NCBI GenBank assembly: GCA_022605405.1
Contig: JABYQQ010000009.1
Coordinates: 992,001-1,056,000 of the forward strand
DNA from: Earliella scabrosa
Taxonomy: Eukaryota; Basidiomycota; Agaricomycetes; Polyporales; Polyporaceae
Length of the DNA stretch: 64,000 nucleotides
Direction: 5' to 3'
The position numbers and the translations under genes are program-made. The notes under the pieces were generated by a model. The model was given only the letters and a program-made list of their open reading frames with translations, was not told the DNA's origin and did not search any database. How positions within the stretch are numbered: position 1 is the first letter of the stretch; every line of letters starts with the position of its first letter. Positions 11,389 to 22,945 of this stretch are shown piece after piece.

Positions 11389-13061
11389 CTACAGACTCTG
11401 CAACTTATCCAAGAAGATCGCCCACTCCACGACGGTCACGCCGCGCTTCAGCGCCTGTTCCTTGACTTCCCTGTCTCTCGTCTCCTCGCTCAGCCGTGCG
11501 ACGGCACGAAGATGATCCACGCGCTTGATCCCGAGCTCGTACAAGACCGGCGCGATGTGCAGCAGGGACGGGTCGCACGACGACAGGATGACTTCCACCG
11601 ACGACGTCGACGTCGCTCGCAGAACGGACCCGTTTTCCTCGCGCTCACGGAAAGGGGCCTGCACTGGCGATCGGGGCCCATTGGCTTTCGGGGCGGGGCT
11701 TCCCGAACTCGCCTGGCTTCCGGTGTGTGGCGGAGTTTGGGGATAGACCATCATGTACTGCGATACAACACGTGCATCAGCCACGGTGGGCCTTTTGGAG
11801 ATACCAAGATTGCGGTGATGAAAGCACACACCTCACTTCTGTCCAGAGACTTCCGTGGCATGTGCCGGCGCAACGTCGGAGACGGGGGCGAGCGGTCGTA
11901 CTTGCTCAACGTCGGGCTCGACGGGGTCCGCAAGTCCCTCGGGAGTGCACTCCCAGCGTCCGACCGCGGAGAGAACAACTTCGGCGGGCCGCCCTTCGTG
12001 GCGTGTTGGTATGACACCATGTACTGACCAAGAAGATCAGCACCTCCCAGATCGCCCAATCTGGCCGTATCAAGACCACGACTCAGACTCACCTCGCTGC
12101 GCTCATACGAGGCCCTGCCCGACTTCCCGTTCTCCGCCCCACGCACGCTCCCGTTCCGGACTCCGCTCCCCTCGACCGAGCCGGAGTACCGTGCGTGCTC
12201 GCTCGCCACCCTCCTCAGCCGTGCGTCCGACGTCACCGAACCCGAAGGCACCCTCCGGTGTCCATTGACCCTGCCGTATGCAGGCGCATGGCTATCCGCC
12301 GCCTCGCTCCGGACCTCGTCCCCGAAGGCGCTCCCGCATCCACTACTCTGCGCGACACGTTCACGCCAGAGCGAGATCGTTCTTGCCGGCGAGTCCTCCA
12401 GGATGCGCTGCTCGACGAGCTCGATCTGCCCCTTCTTCCCGCTCACCTGCCGCGCGTTCTCCGGCGGGGGCATCGGGGACAGAGGGCACGTCTCCATCTT
12501 CGGTGCATGGACGGAAATCGACGGCTGGGCGGACCCGAGGCTCCGACGCCCCCCCGCACGCGAGTCCCCCATCCTCGACGACCCGCGCACGCTCTCGCTC
12601 ACGCTCGAGTCGCTGCGGCGGAGCGGTACCGGTCGTGCTTGCTGCTGAGCCTGAGCCTGAGCCTGTTGCTGTTGATGGTGTGTGCGGAGTTGGCGCTCCT
12701 GCGCCCTGGCCGCGGTCTCCATCTGGCCCGAGAGCATGCGCTCCATCTCGGTCACGTAGTTGCGGTACCCGCTCACGGACTCGTCGCGGTCGTAGTCCGC
12801 GTGGCGGTCGCCGACGGCCCACTCGGTCGGGACTTCGGTCGTGTACGCGTCGAAGTTGTCGTCGAGCGGGATGCTCGTCGGCGGCGCGGGCGGGGAGGTG
12901 CGCCCGCGGTCGCGATAGCGGCGGCTTCCACCACCACCGGCGATCGAGTCGACGTCGGCGTCGCGTGTGCTCCCGGGGATGTGCAGATTTGGGTTCATGT
13001 TTGCTGCGCTGCGGCTCGGCGATTCGTAGTACCCCTCACTTGCGATGTCGGAGAGGTACAT
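11389..13061 (-). CDS. Unknown Ser/Gln-rich protein with helical C-terminal domain
   Basis: Three exons (13,061 to about 12,090; about 12,027-11,833; about 11,763-11,389) encode roughly 510 residues. I do not recognise the gene. The long first exon is disordered, with a Gln-rich coiled segment (QQQQAQAQAQQQA), an acidic-aromatic stretch around DNFDAYTTEVPTEWAVGDRH and many SP/TP sites. The second and third exons each start with the similar phrases YMVSYQH and YMMVYPQ. The last 75 residues form a compact helical piece (VLYELGIKRVDHLRAVARL...WAIFLDKLQSL) reminiscent of a SAM-like fold. Both introns have clear GT...AG ends. It is the last host gene before the transposon; its start is about 420 bases from the left terminal repeat. 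Confidence 0.75.
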
Positions 13062-13480
13062 CTGTCGCTCTCCTGTGTGTGTGGTTTTGGGTTATGTCGG
13101 GTTTGGTGAGTTGGAGTATTATGTCAAGGCCTACAGTCGATTGTCGAGTGTGCCTTGGCGGACTAGTCGAGACCAACGGAGAGGATCGAGGGAGCTCGGG
13201 ATCCAAGGAGGTGGAAGAGAGTGGAGAAATGATTCGCTCGAAGTCAGGGCATCGATAGTCGTCTGCCACAGCGGGTTGGGGTGTATACATATCACGCACG
13301 GACACGCGCATGCAGCGTGTTTGACCACGTGAAGGGGGATTGCCCGATCGTGCTCGCGAGCCTCAAGGCTCAAGGCATCGACGCCCCGACGCATCGAGGA
13401 ATCCCTGGCCCTTTGCCTCCGCCCCGACGCCGACGGCGCGGCATCCCGAGACTAGTATCGGATCGTCCCATCCTCCCATG
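13062..13480. other. Upstream region of the unknown gene, up to the insertion point
   Basis: About 420 bases of host sequence between the minus-strand gene and the transposon end. It should hold that gene's promoter. No coding sequence is supported. The final three bases, ATG at 13,478-13,480, are the left copy of the target duplication. Confidence 0.5.
13478..13480. repeat. Left target-site duplication (ATG)
   Basis: ATG immediately before the left terminal repeat, matching ATG at 57,304-57,306 after the right terminal repeat. Three bases alone carry little weight, but the position and length are those expected for a CACTA element. Confidence 0.6.
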
Positions 13481-13553
13481 CACGACGTGCATCTGGCAAA
13501 AGTGCGGATCGTGATATTGACGTGAAATTCCGGGATGAGTAATCTTATCACCT
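13481..13553 (+). repeat. Left terminal inverted repeat, 73 bp
   Basis: Begins CACGACGTGCATC and ends CTTATCACCT. Its reverse complement is found at 57,231-57,303 with four substitutions and no gaps. The match stops abruptly at both sides. The outermost bases CACGACGTGC are nearly palindromic. Confidence 0.85.
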
Positions 13554-13569
13554 CTGCATCACGGCATGG

Positions 13570-13630
13570 GAAAGTTTGCCTATCAGGTCTGATTCGCTAA
13601 GCCATATTAGCGCGTTTAAGGCAAACTTTC
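13570..13630. repeat. Nested hairpin inside the left end
   Basis: A 12-bp perfect stem (GAAAGTTTGCCT at 13,570-13,581 pairing with AGGCAAACTTTC at 13,619-13,630) encloses a second 6-bp stem (CGCTAA at 13,595-13,600 with TTAGCG at 13,607-13,612). The 3' arm is the start of the 360-bp end block. The copy of that block at the right end lacks the 5' arm, so the hairpin exists only at the left end. Confidence 0.6.
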
Positions 13631-13973
13631 ACTGACGCCTTTCTGGGGAAGGGAAATGATAAATTTCTGGTGCGTATGCCGGTTCATGATGAGGTCGTGA
13701 AAGGAAAACCAACCCAACAGCAATCATGAACAGGGAAAGTATTCATTGACGTAGCCAAACACGTCCCGGTAAAGAACTTGTGATAGACTATCCATCACCG
13801 CGCGCGAAATGAAAGACCAAGTCAACCAAAGACATACCAAGAAATACTCGTGAGTGGTTAACTTGCTCGTTGCTTGCACCGCTTGTGAAAGGCCCGTGAA
13901 ACGTTGCCTTTGTCCTGCATTTCTTGGCAGGGGATCGCGATACGGAAAGGTTTCCTTTCCCGGCCGGTGCCAC
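13614..13973 (+). repeat. 360-bp end block, left copy
   Basis: Runs from GTTTAAGGCAAAC to GGCCGGTGCCAC and recurs at 56,812-57,171 in the same orientation. I found no difference between the copies by eye. It is less GC-rich than the arrays and has no convincing gene; the open frames inside are short and unrelated to known proteins. The copies are direct, not inverted, although they sit next to inverted termini. Confidence 0.9.
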
Positions 13974-14360
13974 TTTTCTGAAACGATGCGGTGAAACTGT
14001 GACGAAAGCATCGGGTTCTTGGGCAGGGCGGGGCACTGTCGTGCACAGATGGGCACAGCTGTACCCCGTGGTGCGTTCAGATGCGCGCTCGCATACAATG
14101 CAGCCCTATGGCGCACATGTGCACGTCAATACCGTTCCCAATGCCCGTATGAGCGACTGAAGGGTACCAAGCAGAGATGGGCTTGATTGAGATGCCGCGG
14201 AGGCAGTTGTATAGGAGCTGTCGATCTACTGACTTCTGGAGGCTGGCCGAGCGGGTCGCTGTCGCAGCCAGAGGGCACACCGCCGCGAGGTCAACTGTGC
14301 GCTGGATGCAGCACGCAACGTTAGGAGGCGCGCAGTCTATGCTGCAAACACGAGACGCGC
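13974..14360. other. Spacer between left end block and left array
   Basis: About 390 bases, GC-rich, with no right-end counterpart noticed. No gene is supported. Confidence 0.4.
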
Positions 14361-16210
14361 ACACTCGGCGCACACACAGGCTTACGCGGAGAGCAAGACA
14401 GCGCGCAGGTTCCTCGACACACCACTGCAAGCTCACCTGGTCGCTGCACGTACAAGCTCACGCGGAGAGCAGGCCAGCTCGACACCACCGCAGAGTCACC
14501 AGGTCGCGAGCAGTGCACACCGTGGTGCACGTCCCAGACGCACAAGCTCAAGCGGAGAGCACGACAGCTCGCAGGCTTCTCAGCTATCAACAGCAGCTCG
14601 CCACCGCGAGCTCGTGCGGACGCGAGAAGTGCACACCGCGGTGCACGGCCCAGACCCTCACGAGCTCACGCGGAGAGCAGAACAGCACGCCGGACCTCCA
14701 GCAAGACCTCGCGGCTGGACCTCAACGGCTCCCTGACTGCTCTCGTACGAGCCCGGTGCACGCGAAGCCGCACATCACGAGCTCTCGCGGAGAGCACAAC
14801 AGCGCGCAGGCTCCTCGATGCGCCACTGCAAGCTCACCTGGTCGCTGCACGTACAAGCTCACGCGGAGAGCAGGCCAGCTCGACACCACCGCAGAGTCAC
14901 CAGGTCGCGAGCAGTGCACACCGTGGTGCACGTCCCAGACGCACAAGCTCAAGCGGAGAGCACGACAGCTCGCAGGCTTCTCAGCTATCAACAGCAGCTC
15001 GCCACCGCGAGCTCGTGCGGACGCGAGAAGTGCACACCGCGGTGCACGGCCCAGACCCTCACGAGCTCACGCGGAGAGCAGAACAGCACGCCGGACCTCC
15101 AGCAAGACCTCGCGGCTGGACCTCAACGGCTCCCTGACTGCTCTCGTGCGAGCCCGGTGCACGCGAAGCCGCACATCACGAGCTCTCGCGGAGAGCACAA
15201 CAGCGCGCAGGCTCCTCGATGCGCCACTGCAAGCTCACCTGGTCGCTGCACGTACAAGCTCACGCGGAGAGCAGGCCAGCTCGACACCACCGCAGAGTCA
15301 CCAGGTCGCGAGCAGTGCACACCGTGGTGCACGTCCCAGACGCACAAGCTCAAGCGGAGAGCACGACAGCTCGCAGGCTTCTCAGCTATCAACAGCAGCT
15401 CGCCACCGCGAGCTCGTGCGGACGCGAGAAGTGCACACCGCGGTGCACGTCCCAGACCCTCACGAGCTCACGCGGAGAGCAGGACAGCACGCCGGACCTC
15501 CAGCAAGACCTCGCGGCTGGACCTCAACGGCTCCCTGACTGCTCTCGTGCGAGCCCGGTGCACGCGAAGCCGCACATCCCAGATCCGCTCGGAGAGCGAG
15601 ACAGCGCGCAGGCTCCTCGATACGCCCCCGCAAGCTCACCAGGTCGCTGCACATCCTCGTACGGACGCGAGCAGTGCACACTGCGGTGCACATGCCAGAC
15701 GCACAAGCTCTCGCGGAGAGCAGAACAGTGCGCCGGACCTCCACCAGGACCTCGCGGCTGGACCTCAATGTCTTCCGGACTGCTCTCGTGCGGAGGTGCC
15801 CGCGACGCGGAGCGCGAGACAGCGCGCAGGCTCCTCGATACCTCTCCGCAAGCTCACCTGGCCGCTGCTCGTCTTTGTATGAGCCCGGGAGGTGCACGGG
15901 ACGCCGCACATCCCAGACCCGCACGAGCTCACGCGGAGATCGAGACAGCGCGGGGCTGTTGCACTGTAATGTGCACGTCTCGCGTTCCCATCGCGTCCGC
16001 ACGAGGGTGAGCAGCGACTAGCTGGGCTTCGTGGTGGCGAGCTTCGACCGAGGAGCTGGCGCGCTGTCTCGCTCTCCGCATGAGGTCGAGCGCATCTGAG
16101 ACGTGTACCGTCGCGTGTACCTCCCGGGCTGTCACGAGCGCAAGGACCTGGAGAGCAAGACAACGGGCAGGCTCCTCTCCAGAAGGTCCCCGCCGCAAGC
16201 TCAATTGGTC
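14361..16210 (+). repeat. Left subterminal tandem array
   Basis: A GC-rich array whose higher-order unit is 401 bp, seen as near-identical copies starting about 14,420, 14,821 and 15,222. Each unit is built from related pieces of roughly 90-135 bp. Recurring words are GCGGAGAGC, GCAGGCTCCTCGATACGCC, CAAGCTCACC, and the near-palindrome GTGCACACCGCGGTGCAC followed by GTCCCAGAC. After about 15.6 kb the units diverge and fade out near 16.2 kb. Frames stay open through it only because the DNA is GC-rich; 401 is not a multiple of three, so no repeated protein is encoded. Such subterminal repeats are the transposase-binding zone in CACTA elements; that role here is inferred. Confidence 0.9.
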
Positions 16211-16470
16211 GTTGCGCGCGCTGGCATGAGTCATGGATGTGCAGGCGGGTCCCATACATGCACGCAGGCACACGGAAAACAGAACTGCGCACTCCCATCA
16301 CGCGCTGGGGAACATTGCACCGCAGGAGCGACCTACTGTGTATACTTGACGTCGTCCCCGCTCATGCAGACGTCGTTCCCCGCCCTCTTTCGCACAGCTT
16401 GGATGCGCACAATATATGTCATGAACAAGAGAAACTGTTACAACGGAACTCACACACGGTCTGATATCCT

Positions 16471-17245
16471 TCACGCAAACTTCCTGGCGTCCTCCTCCCC
16501 GGCTGTACCCGCAAAGTCCTGGTTCCCAACCATCCCCATCTCGGAGTCCGAGTCGCCCACCTCAGATTCGTCCGCCTCCTCCTCCATGGTGTCGAAGTAA
16601 TCCTCTCCAAGGTATTGACGGCAATGCTTCGTGAAGGCGGAAGGTTCTTCGTACGCGATTGCATAGAGGCGAGACTGAACAAGGATTTGCTTGGCGGTGA
16701 CCTTCTCGAACGCTGCCCAGAGCTCCTTGTTGAACTTGGCATACACGTCGCGGTCTCGGAGACGAACGTATGCCCAGCGCTTGATGGGGTCGTTTGGCTG
16801 CCTGTATGGCGACCAGCGGACTTCCTGATGTTTCTACGGCACCTCAGGCTCGTGTCAGCGGATGTGGTGGTCAAATACGCAAAGTACGGAATGACTCACG
16901 TTGTCCGGGACGATCTCCATAGCCGCGGAGATCACGCAAGTGTGAACCGTCACGTTGTACGAGCTCCCGGTGATGATTATGACGACTAGATACCATGAAC
17001 ACAGCGCTATGAGCCCTAGATCAACTGCACTCACACTTCCCTGGCACCAGCTCGCTCAGCAAGATTGATCCGGTCTTGTAATGGGCCTCTGGGCTGCGGT
17101 CGTCCGTCATCGCGTACTGGACGTGCCGAACGGCCGCGAACCTCGTGGCGGGACTGGGAGTCTGGTAAGCCAACGACCAGGTGCATGGTGAACGAACTCA
17201 CAAGAGGGGGTTTGGCGCAGTAGCAGGCAAATTCGAGCCACTCAT
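16471..17245 (-). CDS. Unknown small acidic-tailed protein next to the left array
   Basis: About 190 residues from four or more short exons: MSGSNLPATAPNP; ATRFAAVRHVQYAMTDD...ILLSELVPGK; VVIIITGSSYNVTVHTC..AAMEIVPDN; and a last exon with EVRWSPYRQ, KRWAYVRLRDRDVYAKF and an acidic end (DTMEEEADESEVGDSDSEM). Splice sites between these pieces keep the frame. No known domain is recognised; the hydrophobic VVIIIT stretch is too short for a membrane helix. Its start is 860 bases upstream of the transposase stop on the same strand, so it may be an accessory protein of the transposon. That is inference from position only. Confidence 0.55.
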
Positions 17246-17442
17246 GACGTTGACGTTGGAATTGGGGGAATGAGGAGAGATGCGAGGAGTGGAGTGAGGA
17301 CTAGGCTTGATATAAGAATCGCAAGAAAGATGTATTATAAGAGTATCAAAGACCGTGACGCGGACGCTTCGCTTGGAAGAAAGAAAGGAGAGAAAGTCAG
17401 GCCTGCATCGAGTTCTTTGTTAGTTCCGAAGCGCCGGGGGCG

Positions 17443-20400
17443 TCAGTCGGTGCGACGTACCCGATCGAGGCTGCGGGCGACGATGCAGGGCTGCGAGATA
17501 CCGATGGGACTGTAGACGAAGGCCGCAAAATGAGCGACGACGTCACAGAGGGGAACGATGCGAATGTCGTCCTCAAAACTGTTGTAATAGAGACAGGTGT
17601 TGATGTCGGGCCATCGACGGTATGGATCGTTCGCCTTCTCGTCCTCCGATAGCGGTCGATACGCATTGATAAGACAGAACGGTTCGACCACTACCCGATC
17701 GGCCTTGCGGCGGGAGTGTAGAAAAATCTGAGAGATTTGACCGGCGCGTACTTCAGCATGGGGAGACAGGTTGTCGTGGAAGAAAACGAAGGAGTTACGC
17801 CTCGCTGTCTTCGCGGAGGCAAACACGAGCTTGTGACGAGTTACGGATGGGACTTCTTGCCCACACGGGTTGAGGGAAGGTCGGCCGCGCGTAGAAGCAA
17901 CACTTTCGTATGCCGACGTAAAGCTCTCACCAGACTTGCGCAGAATGTTCAGAATCCCTTCGTAGACCGCAGAGGGAAGTGTCACCTCCTTATCGCCGTC
18001 GTACCGCTCATGGAAAGAATCTGGGTGCGCATTGCCGAAGGGAAGGGTGTCGACTATGCGAGTCCCTCGTGTTGCATCGCCGAAAGCTTCCTCAAAGTCC
18101 CGCATCATGTCGGAGTATTCGGGGTCATTTGGCCAGTCCATAGTCGCCATGAGCCTGCGTACGTTTGCGCCGATGTAGAAGTACCGCATGAACGTAAGTG
18201 GCATCTCGGCTAAGGGACAAAATCAACACAAACAAACCGAACAATTGCAAGTAACAACGCACCCTTCTTGTGGTTCGTGTTCGTCCGACCCAAGAGTCCG
18301 TTGTAACGCTCGAATGGAAATGCCCACCATCCATGGACAGGGCCGAAGAGAACGAGACACTGATAGAGATGTAACGACAAGTGATGGTTGGGGACGAACT
18401 CGTGATCGAAGAGGTTTTGCAAGCCTGCCAGATAGCGGTACATGTGGTGATCGTAGGCTGCCGCTCTTGAGGTGGACATGGACCTCTTTGAGGCGAGCTC
18501 AACTGCCGACACGAGATGGAGGAAATTATCAAGCAGATCCTTGTCGCGATCCGTCGCATCCGGCGCGCTCCATAGGCGAACCAGCGTGATCATCAGGTTG
18601 ACGGTGCAGACCGTACGCCACTGATCTGCCTTGAGCTTGCCGTGACCTAGACTGCCAAACTTCGCCGGTGGACGCTCCAGCCACGATGGAAGGGAGGTAG
18701 ATTCGATGTCTTTGCGGACGTGTTCAAGCACCTCGTACGACAAAACACGGTAACGGGAGATATCGTGTTCAGGACCCTCAGCCGAGAGATGGAAGTCGGC
18801 CGTGTCATATTCAAGAACGGGGGGCATCCGAATGGCGTCAGCGGTAACGGTTGGCACCTGTCGCGCAGTCAACGACCGTCTTACAATCATGAGATGACTA
18901 CACTTACCCATTTGACCAGTCCCTGGATGTACGCAGCCTTAGTTAGCTTTCCGCCCTCAGGAGGTACGTCATTGAATTTCGCGATGGTGACGAGGTAGCC
19001 TTTTCGGAGATTGTCGAGCGTGGCAGCGCATTGCTTCTGGGTACCGCCCGCCAGTAGCTTCTGGAACGCTGCGAAGGCTTTATCCAGGAACTTCTTCTGC
19101 TCCACGGGATCGTGAGGTACGGTCTTCTTCCCGCTCGGCTTGTCTTTGATGTCGATGCCCCAGACGTCCATACAGTGGTGGCGCAGCTCTCCCAGGAAGA
19201 GGTTGTGCATGGCATCGATGACGGCGAACCGTGTGGGGTCCCAGTAGGGAAGGCGAAGCAGTTCCGACCAGCGAATACCGTGGTCTTCGAATATTTTATC
19301 GCGGCGGGTCTGATCTCCATCCCGATACTGAGTGGCAAGGTCAAGATGTGTCTCCCATGACCGCGGCGCGGGCCAGGTACTACGGTCGAGGTTGCGGATG
19401 TCGTTCTTCTTGAGCGGGCAGAATGAACAGAAGTGCTTGGACTGGTAACCCGCAAAACCAGCCGCCTTGCGCAGCGCGGGCAAATCACAGACCAGCGGTA
19501 TCATGGCAACGCGAACCAGGCGACCCATGATACGCAGCGCGGTGCGCGTCAGGTACAGTCCGCAAGTCCATAACCTCAAGAGTTCGTCAACGAGGGGCTC
19601 GAGAAAATGGTTCAGCTCGTCGTAGTTGGGTTCCTTTGGTCCTGGAATCACGCCGGCGAGGTAGATGTTCTCTGGTGCGTATCGGATCTCGATCGGAAGG
19701 CCTAGGCAGGCTAAGTAGATGACGCCAACGGAGTGCGACTTGCCCGCCTTCTTGTTGCCGTAAGGATTGAACCAGTCGATGAACAGACTGAATACGAGGT
19801 GGAGGGAGCCGTGTCGTTGGACTGAGAATAAGGTCTTTCCGTCGGGGCCCCGAAATTCGCGGAGTACAGGCGCATCCATGATGTCTTTCAGATCTTCCGT
19901 GAGCGGTCTGTCCCAGCTGCTCAGCAAGAGCTTCTCAATCTCGGGCCGAGAGAGGAACTCGGCCAACCATGACTTGAACGTCCTATACGGAAAGACACAA
20001 ATGGGCCTGAACACGACCCTCGGCGGATCCTTCTTGCGTTTAGGCGCCATCCGGACTTCGACTACTAACGCGGCCTCGCACGTCTCACCCTTCGCGTTGA
20101 CGTGAGTGCAATGATGGGGATAGGGATCGTCGACTTCCAAGGGATCTTGGCTTGGCGGGTAGAGGGCGAAGCATCGAGGGCAGCACGCGTAATGACGGAT
20201 GTCCGGCTCAAGATGGAGCGCGTGTAGAGCTGTCCTAATATCGCGCGGAATGCATCTGAGGAGCAGGCGCTGAGCAGCGTCGACAGAGCGACTCGGTGCG
20301 TTGCACCAGATGAAAGCACCAAATAGGATCGCCTTCATCGACGAGAGCAGAAAGCCGACCTTGGGGTGAGAGACTGAGGCGAGGGTGTGCATGATGACCG

Positions 20401-21381
20401 ACGTGATCAAGGCGAGGGTGATAAAGGGCTCCATCGTTGTCCGGTAGGAGAAGTAGCTATCTAGCAGATGATAGTTTGAGGAACGGGTGAGACTGTTGGC
20501 CCTATGGAGTACTCACCGGAACCGAAGATGTCAGGAACGTCCTTGAGCGGGCTCACCCTGCTCTTCAGCATCTCCTCTCTCCATGCATGTTGCTCCACGT
20601 TGACAGCCTGTCGCGTAAACGTCTCGATGTCCTCGAGTATCTTGTCTCGTCGGCGATCTGCCTGGTAGTGCCCGATTGGTAGGAGACTGGCCGTTCTGGC
20701 GTGCAGATTGGGTAGATCTACTGAACGATAAGTCACGAAACGAGATGTGGGTCCATCGGTGACGTCGAGGTCCGAAGGAGGGTCGGTCGGGCGTCGGGGA
20801 GGAGTGACAAACTTCAGGATGGGATGCCTGAAACGTTGTTCCTTCAGTGCTAGGAGGGACTGTATCTCCGAGAGCTCTCGCAGGCGAAGCTTGGTGCAAA
20901 CTGTTAGAGCCATGACTACCTCTCACACAAGTAGCACCAACCTCTGGCTGGATTGCGGTCGGCGTAGGGCCCGGAGAGGGCTCAATGCAGACCCCTTCAT
21001 CGGGATCGCCTGGATCATCGTCTTCGACATCCTGGAGTATCGGACTATCACATGAGCAGTGAACACTCGGGGGAGAGACATTGAGCTCACCGCGTTCACA
21101 TCAGTGTCGCGGGGACGTACTGCGACGGACTCCTCGAATCGCGGACGAGACTTATCTGATATTGTGGCAAAGAGCACCGTCGCTTCGGGGGACAGAGGTG
21201 ATCCATCCCTGCCCTCGCCCTCTGTCTGCTTGAACAGCGCAGCATACTGTTCCTTTTGCTTGTGGATTACGACGCGTCCGGGTGCCAGCATCCGACCCGG
21301 TCGTTCTACGCCTTGATCATCTGTGTACATCCAGAATTGCTTGCAGTCGCGGCAAGTGCAGAGCACCTGTCGCGTCGGCAT
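17443..21381 (-). CDS. Tnp2-type CACTA (En/Spm) transposase
   Basis: The transposase, about 1,200 residues in six or seven exons. The N-terminus has a Cys cluster (CTCRDCKQFW...GVERPGRML...HK) typical of fungal Tnp2 proteins, then an acidic linker. The main exon (about 20,459-18,920) begins MEPFITLALI and has a zinc-binding segment CPRCFALYPP...YPHHC. It then carries IDWFNPYGNKKAGKSHSVG (about 19,760) and PLVCDLPALRKAAGFAGYQ (about 19,485), and after it DAMHNLFLGELRHHC. The next exon ends in VHGWWAFPFERYNGLLG (about 18,300). The Asp of IDWF, the Asp of VCDLPA and the Glu of PFER fit the DDE triad of this family. The last exon ends at 17,443. No stop interrupts the recognised exons. The small intron near 20,920 has an unclear boundary. 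It appears intact. Confidence 0.9.
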
Positions 21382-21784
21382 GGCGGTAGAGACGGAGATC
21401 CTGCGACGAGGAGGAGGAGGGGAGGAGGAGGAGGAAACGCGTGGGACCGTGCAGCTGTGCGCGCACGCCGAGCCTACTGCCTAAGCACACATCAAAAATC
21501 GCCGATGATGATGCATTGATAAGTGCCGACTACACACAAGCTACATCAATCGAGCCATACGCGCCGACTCCCATATGGGACGGGCGATCACAGGCGCAGT
21601 CTGTCTCTGGGTCTCCTCCAGTACGACGCTCATCAAAAGAGCGGTTGTGAGGTGAGGATTGTCTGCGAGCACCTCGATGTAGTCTCGCATCGCATCTTGA
21701 CAGCCGCGGTAACAATTGCGCGCAATGCGCGCAAGTGCGAGGACGCTGGCACCCGGCTAGAAGTCACGTCAATGGCTGGTAGCA

Positions 21785-22945
21785 TTACGAGAACACGTCA
21801 CGAACCAATGCGCGGGCTTGTTGCGCCATGACACGTATCTTATACGACCACGATGACGTCTGGACAGCGACCAGCTCAGCTTGAAGTAACATGAGCGCGC
21901 TGCTCAGCTCTCCGGATCGAGATGAGGCAGCAGCGCGAGTGTTCGCTAGGTCACTTTTCAGTGTGTCGTATTCAGCACGGAGTTGAGTGTGGTCGCGCTG
22001 GAGGAGCGCAAGCGAGGCGGACAACTCTCGGACTTCGTCATCGAGCTTGTCGCGAGTGGCTGTAACCGCATCTTGAACGTCCACGCACTCCTGGTGCAGA
22101 CCTACTAAAGCGATGTTTGGATGGACTCCGCGAATATGATAGCACGGAACTCACCACGGGTACGGTAGAGTGCGCGTTTGGTGGCACGCCCGGAACTGTC
22201 GACGTTGCATCGCAAGTTGCTCACTTCTTCTTGGAACTCGAACATTCGTTCAGATAAAGCTCCCTGCGCAACAACTATGAGGTGATATAAACGAGAAGCT
22301 AGATAGCAAACTTACTTGTAGGCGCACAGACTTGTCCACCGCTTCAAGTACTCGCCCGTTGAGACGGTACAAGTCCTTCACCTCACGGAGCACACTAGCC
22401 ATGATTTCGACACGCTCCGAGGTGTTCTCATCGAAGCTATCCATGCATTAGACATGACATCATCGGTGTGGGGATAAGTTTACTTACGTTTGCCACGGGT
22501 CACGGACGATCGCCTCATTCGTTTCGCGAATAAGAGACGACACACTCCCTGAGAGCGCTGCGCATGCGTTGATAGCACCGACAACATCCTTCAGGGAGCC
22601 GTCGCCAGTAGGGCTCGTGGTATCTGAAGGAGTGGGGGACGGGGTACGCTCGAGGAGCGCATGATGTGAAGGAGGGTAGCCGACAGCGAGCTCGTCTCGC
22701 TTGTGTTGTTCAAGTTGCGACAAGGAAGATGACACTCCCGTGTCGCCGAGAGGAGGTTGCAGACGAAGAGGAATCTTGAGCGGAGTCAGGAGAGGTGAAG
22801 TCGAGCAGGACGTTCCCGAGGAGTCGCTGTGAGGCGAGTGCGAGCGCACGTCAAGCGCGCCCGCAGCAATCGCTCCAGAGTGCAACTGCTGCGTCGCGAT
22901 ATCGCAGGGGGGAGATGCAGTGGGGGTGGGGATAAATCCGGACAT
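21785..22945 (-). CDS. Coiled-coil protein beside the transposase
   Basis: Four exons encode about 325 residues. The first (22,945-22,490) is Ser/Pro/Thr-rich and ends with DVVGAINACAALSGSVSSLI. The next give ERVEIMASVLREVKDLYRLNGRVLEAVDKSVRLQ and SERMFEFQEEVSNLRC. The last is a long coil, ATRDKLDDEVRELSASLALL...LRAEYDTLKSDL...LMLLQAELVAV, ending at 21,785. An in-frame ATG at 23,014 is a possible earlier start. No known domain is recognised. Its place directly upstream of the transposase and its dimer-forming coil make it a candidate for the second, DNA-binding function that CACTA elements carry (TNPA in maize), but there is no sequence similarity to support that. Confidence 0.6.

Noticed and set aside
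12195..13109. 300-codon plus-strand frames opposite the Ser/Gln-rich gene
   Set aside because: They are shadows of the minus-strand gene, whose intron borders and C-terminal domain make sense.
14177..15538. Long open frames (up to about 450 codons) in the left array and similar ones at 55,210-56,601
   Set aside because: The repeat unit is 401 bp, not a multiple of three, so each copy is read in a new frame. Frames on both strands stay open because the DNA is GC-rich; codons are Arg/Ser/His-rich without domains.
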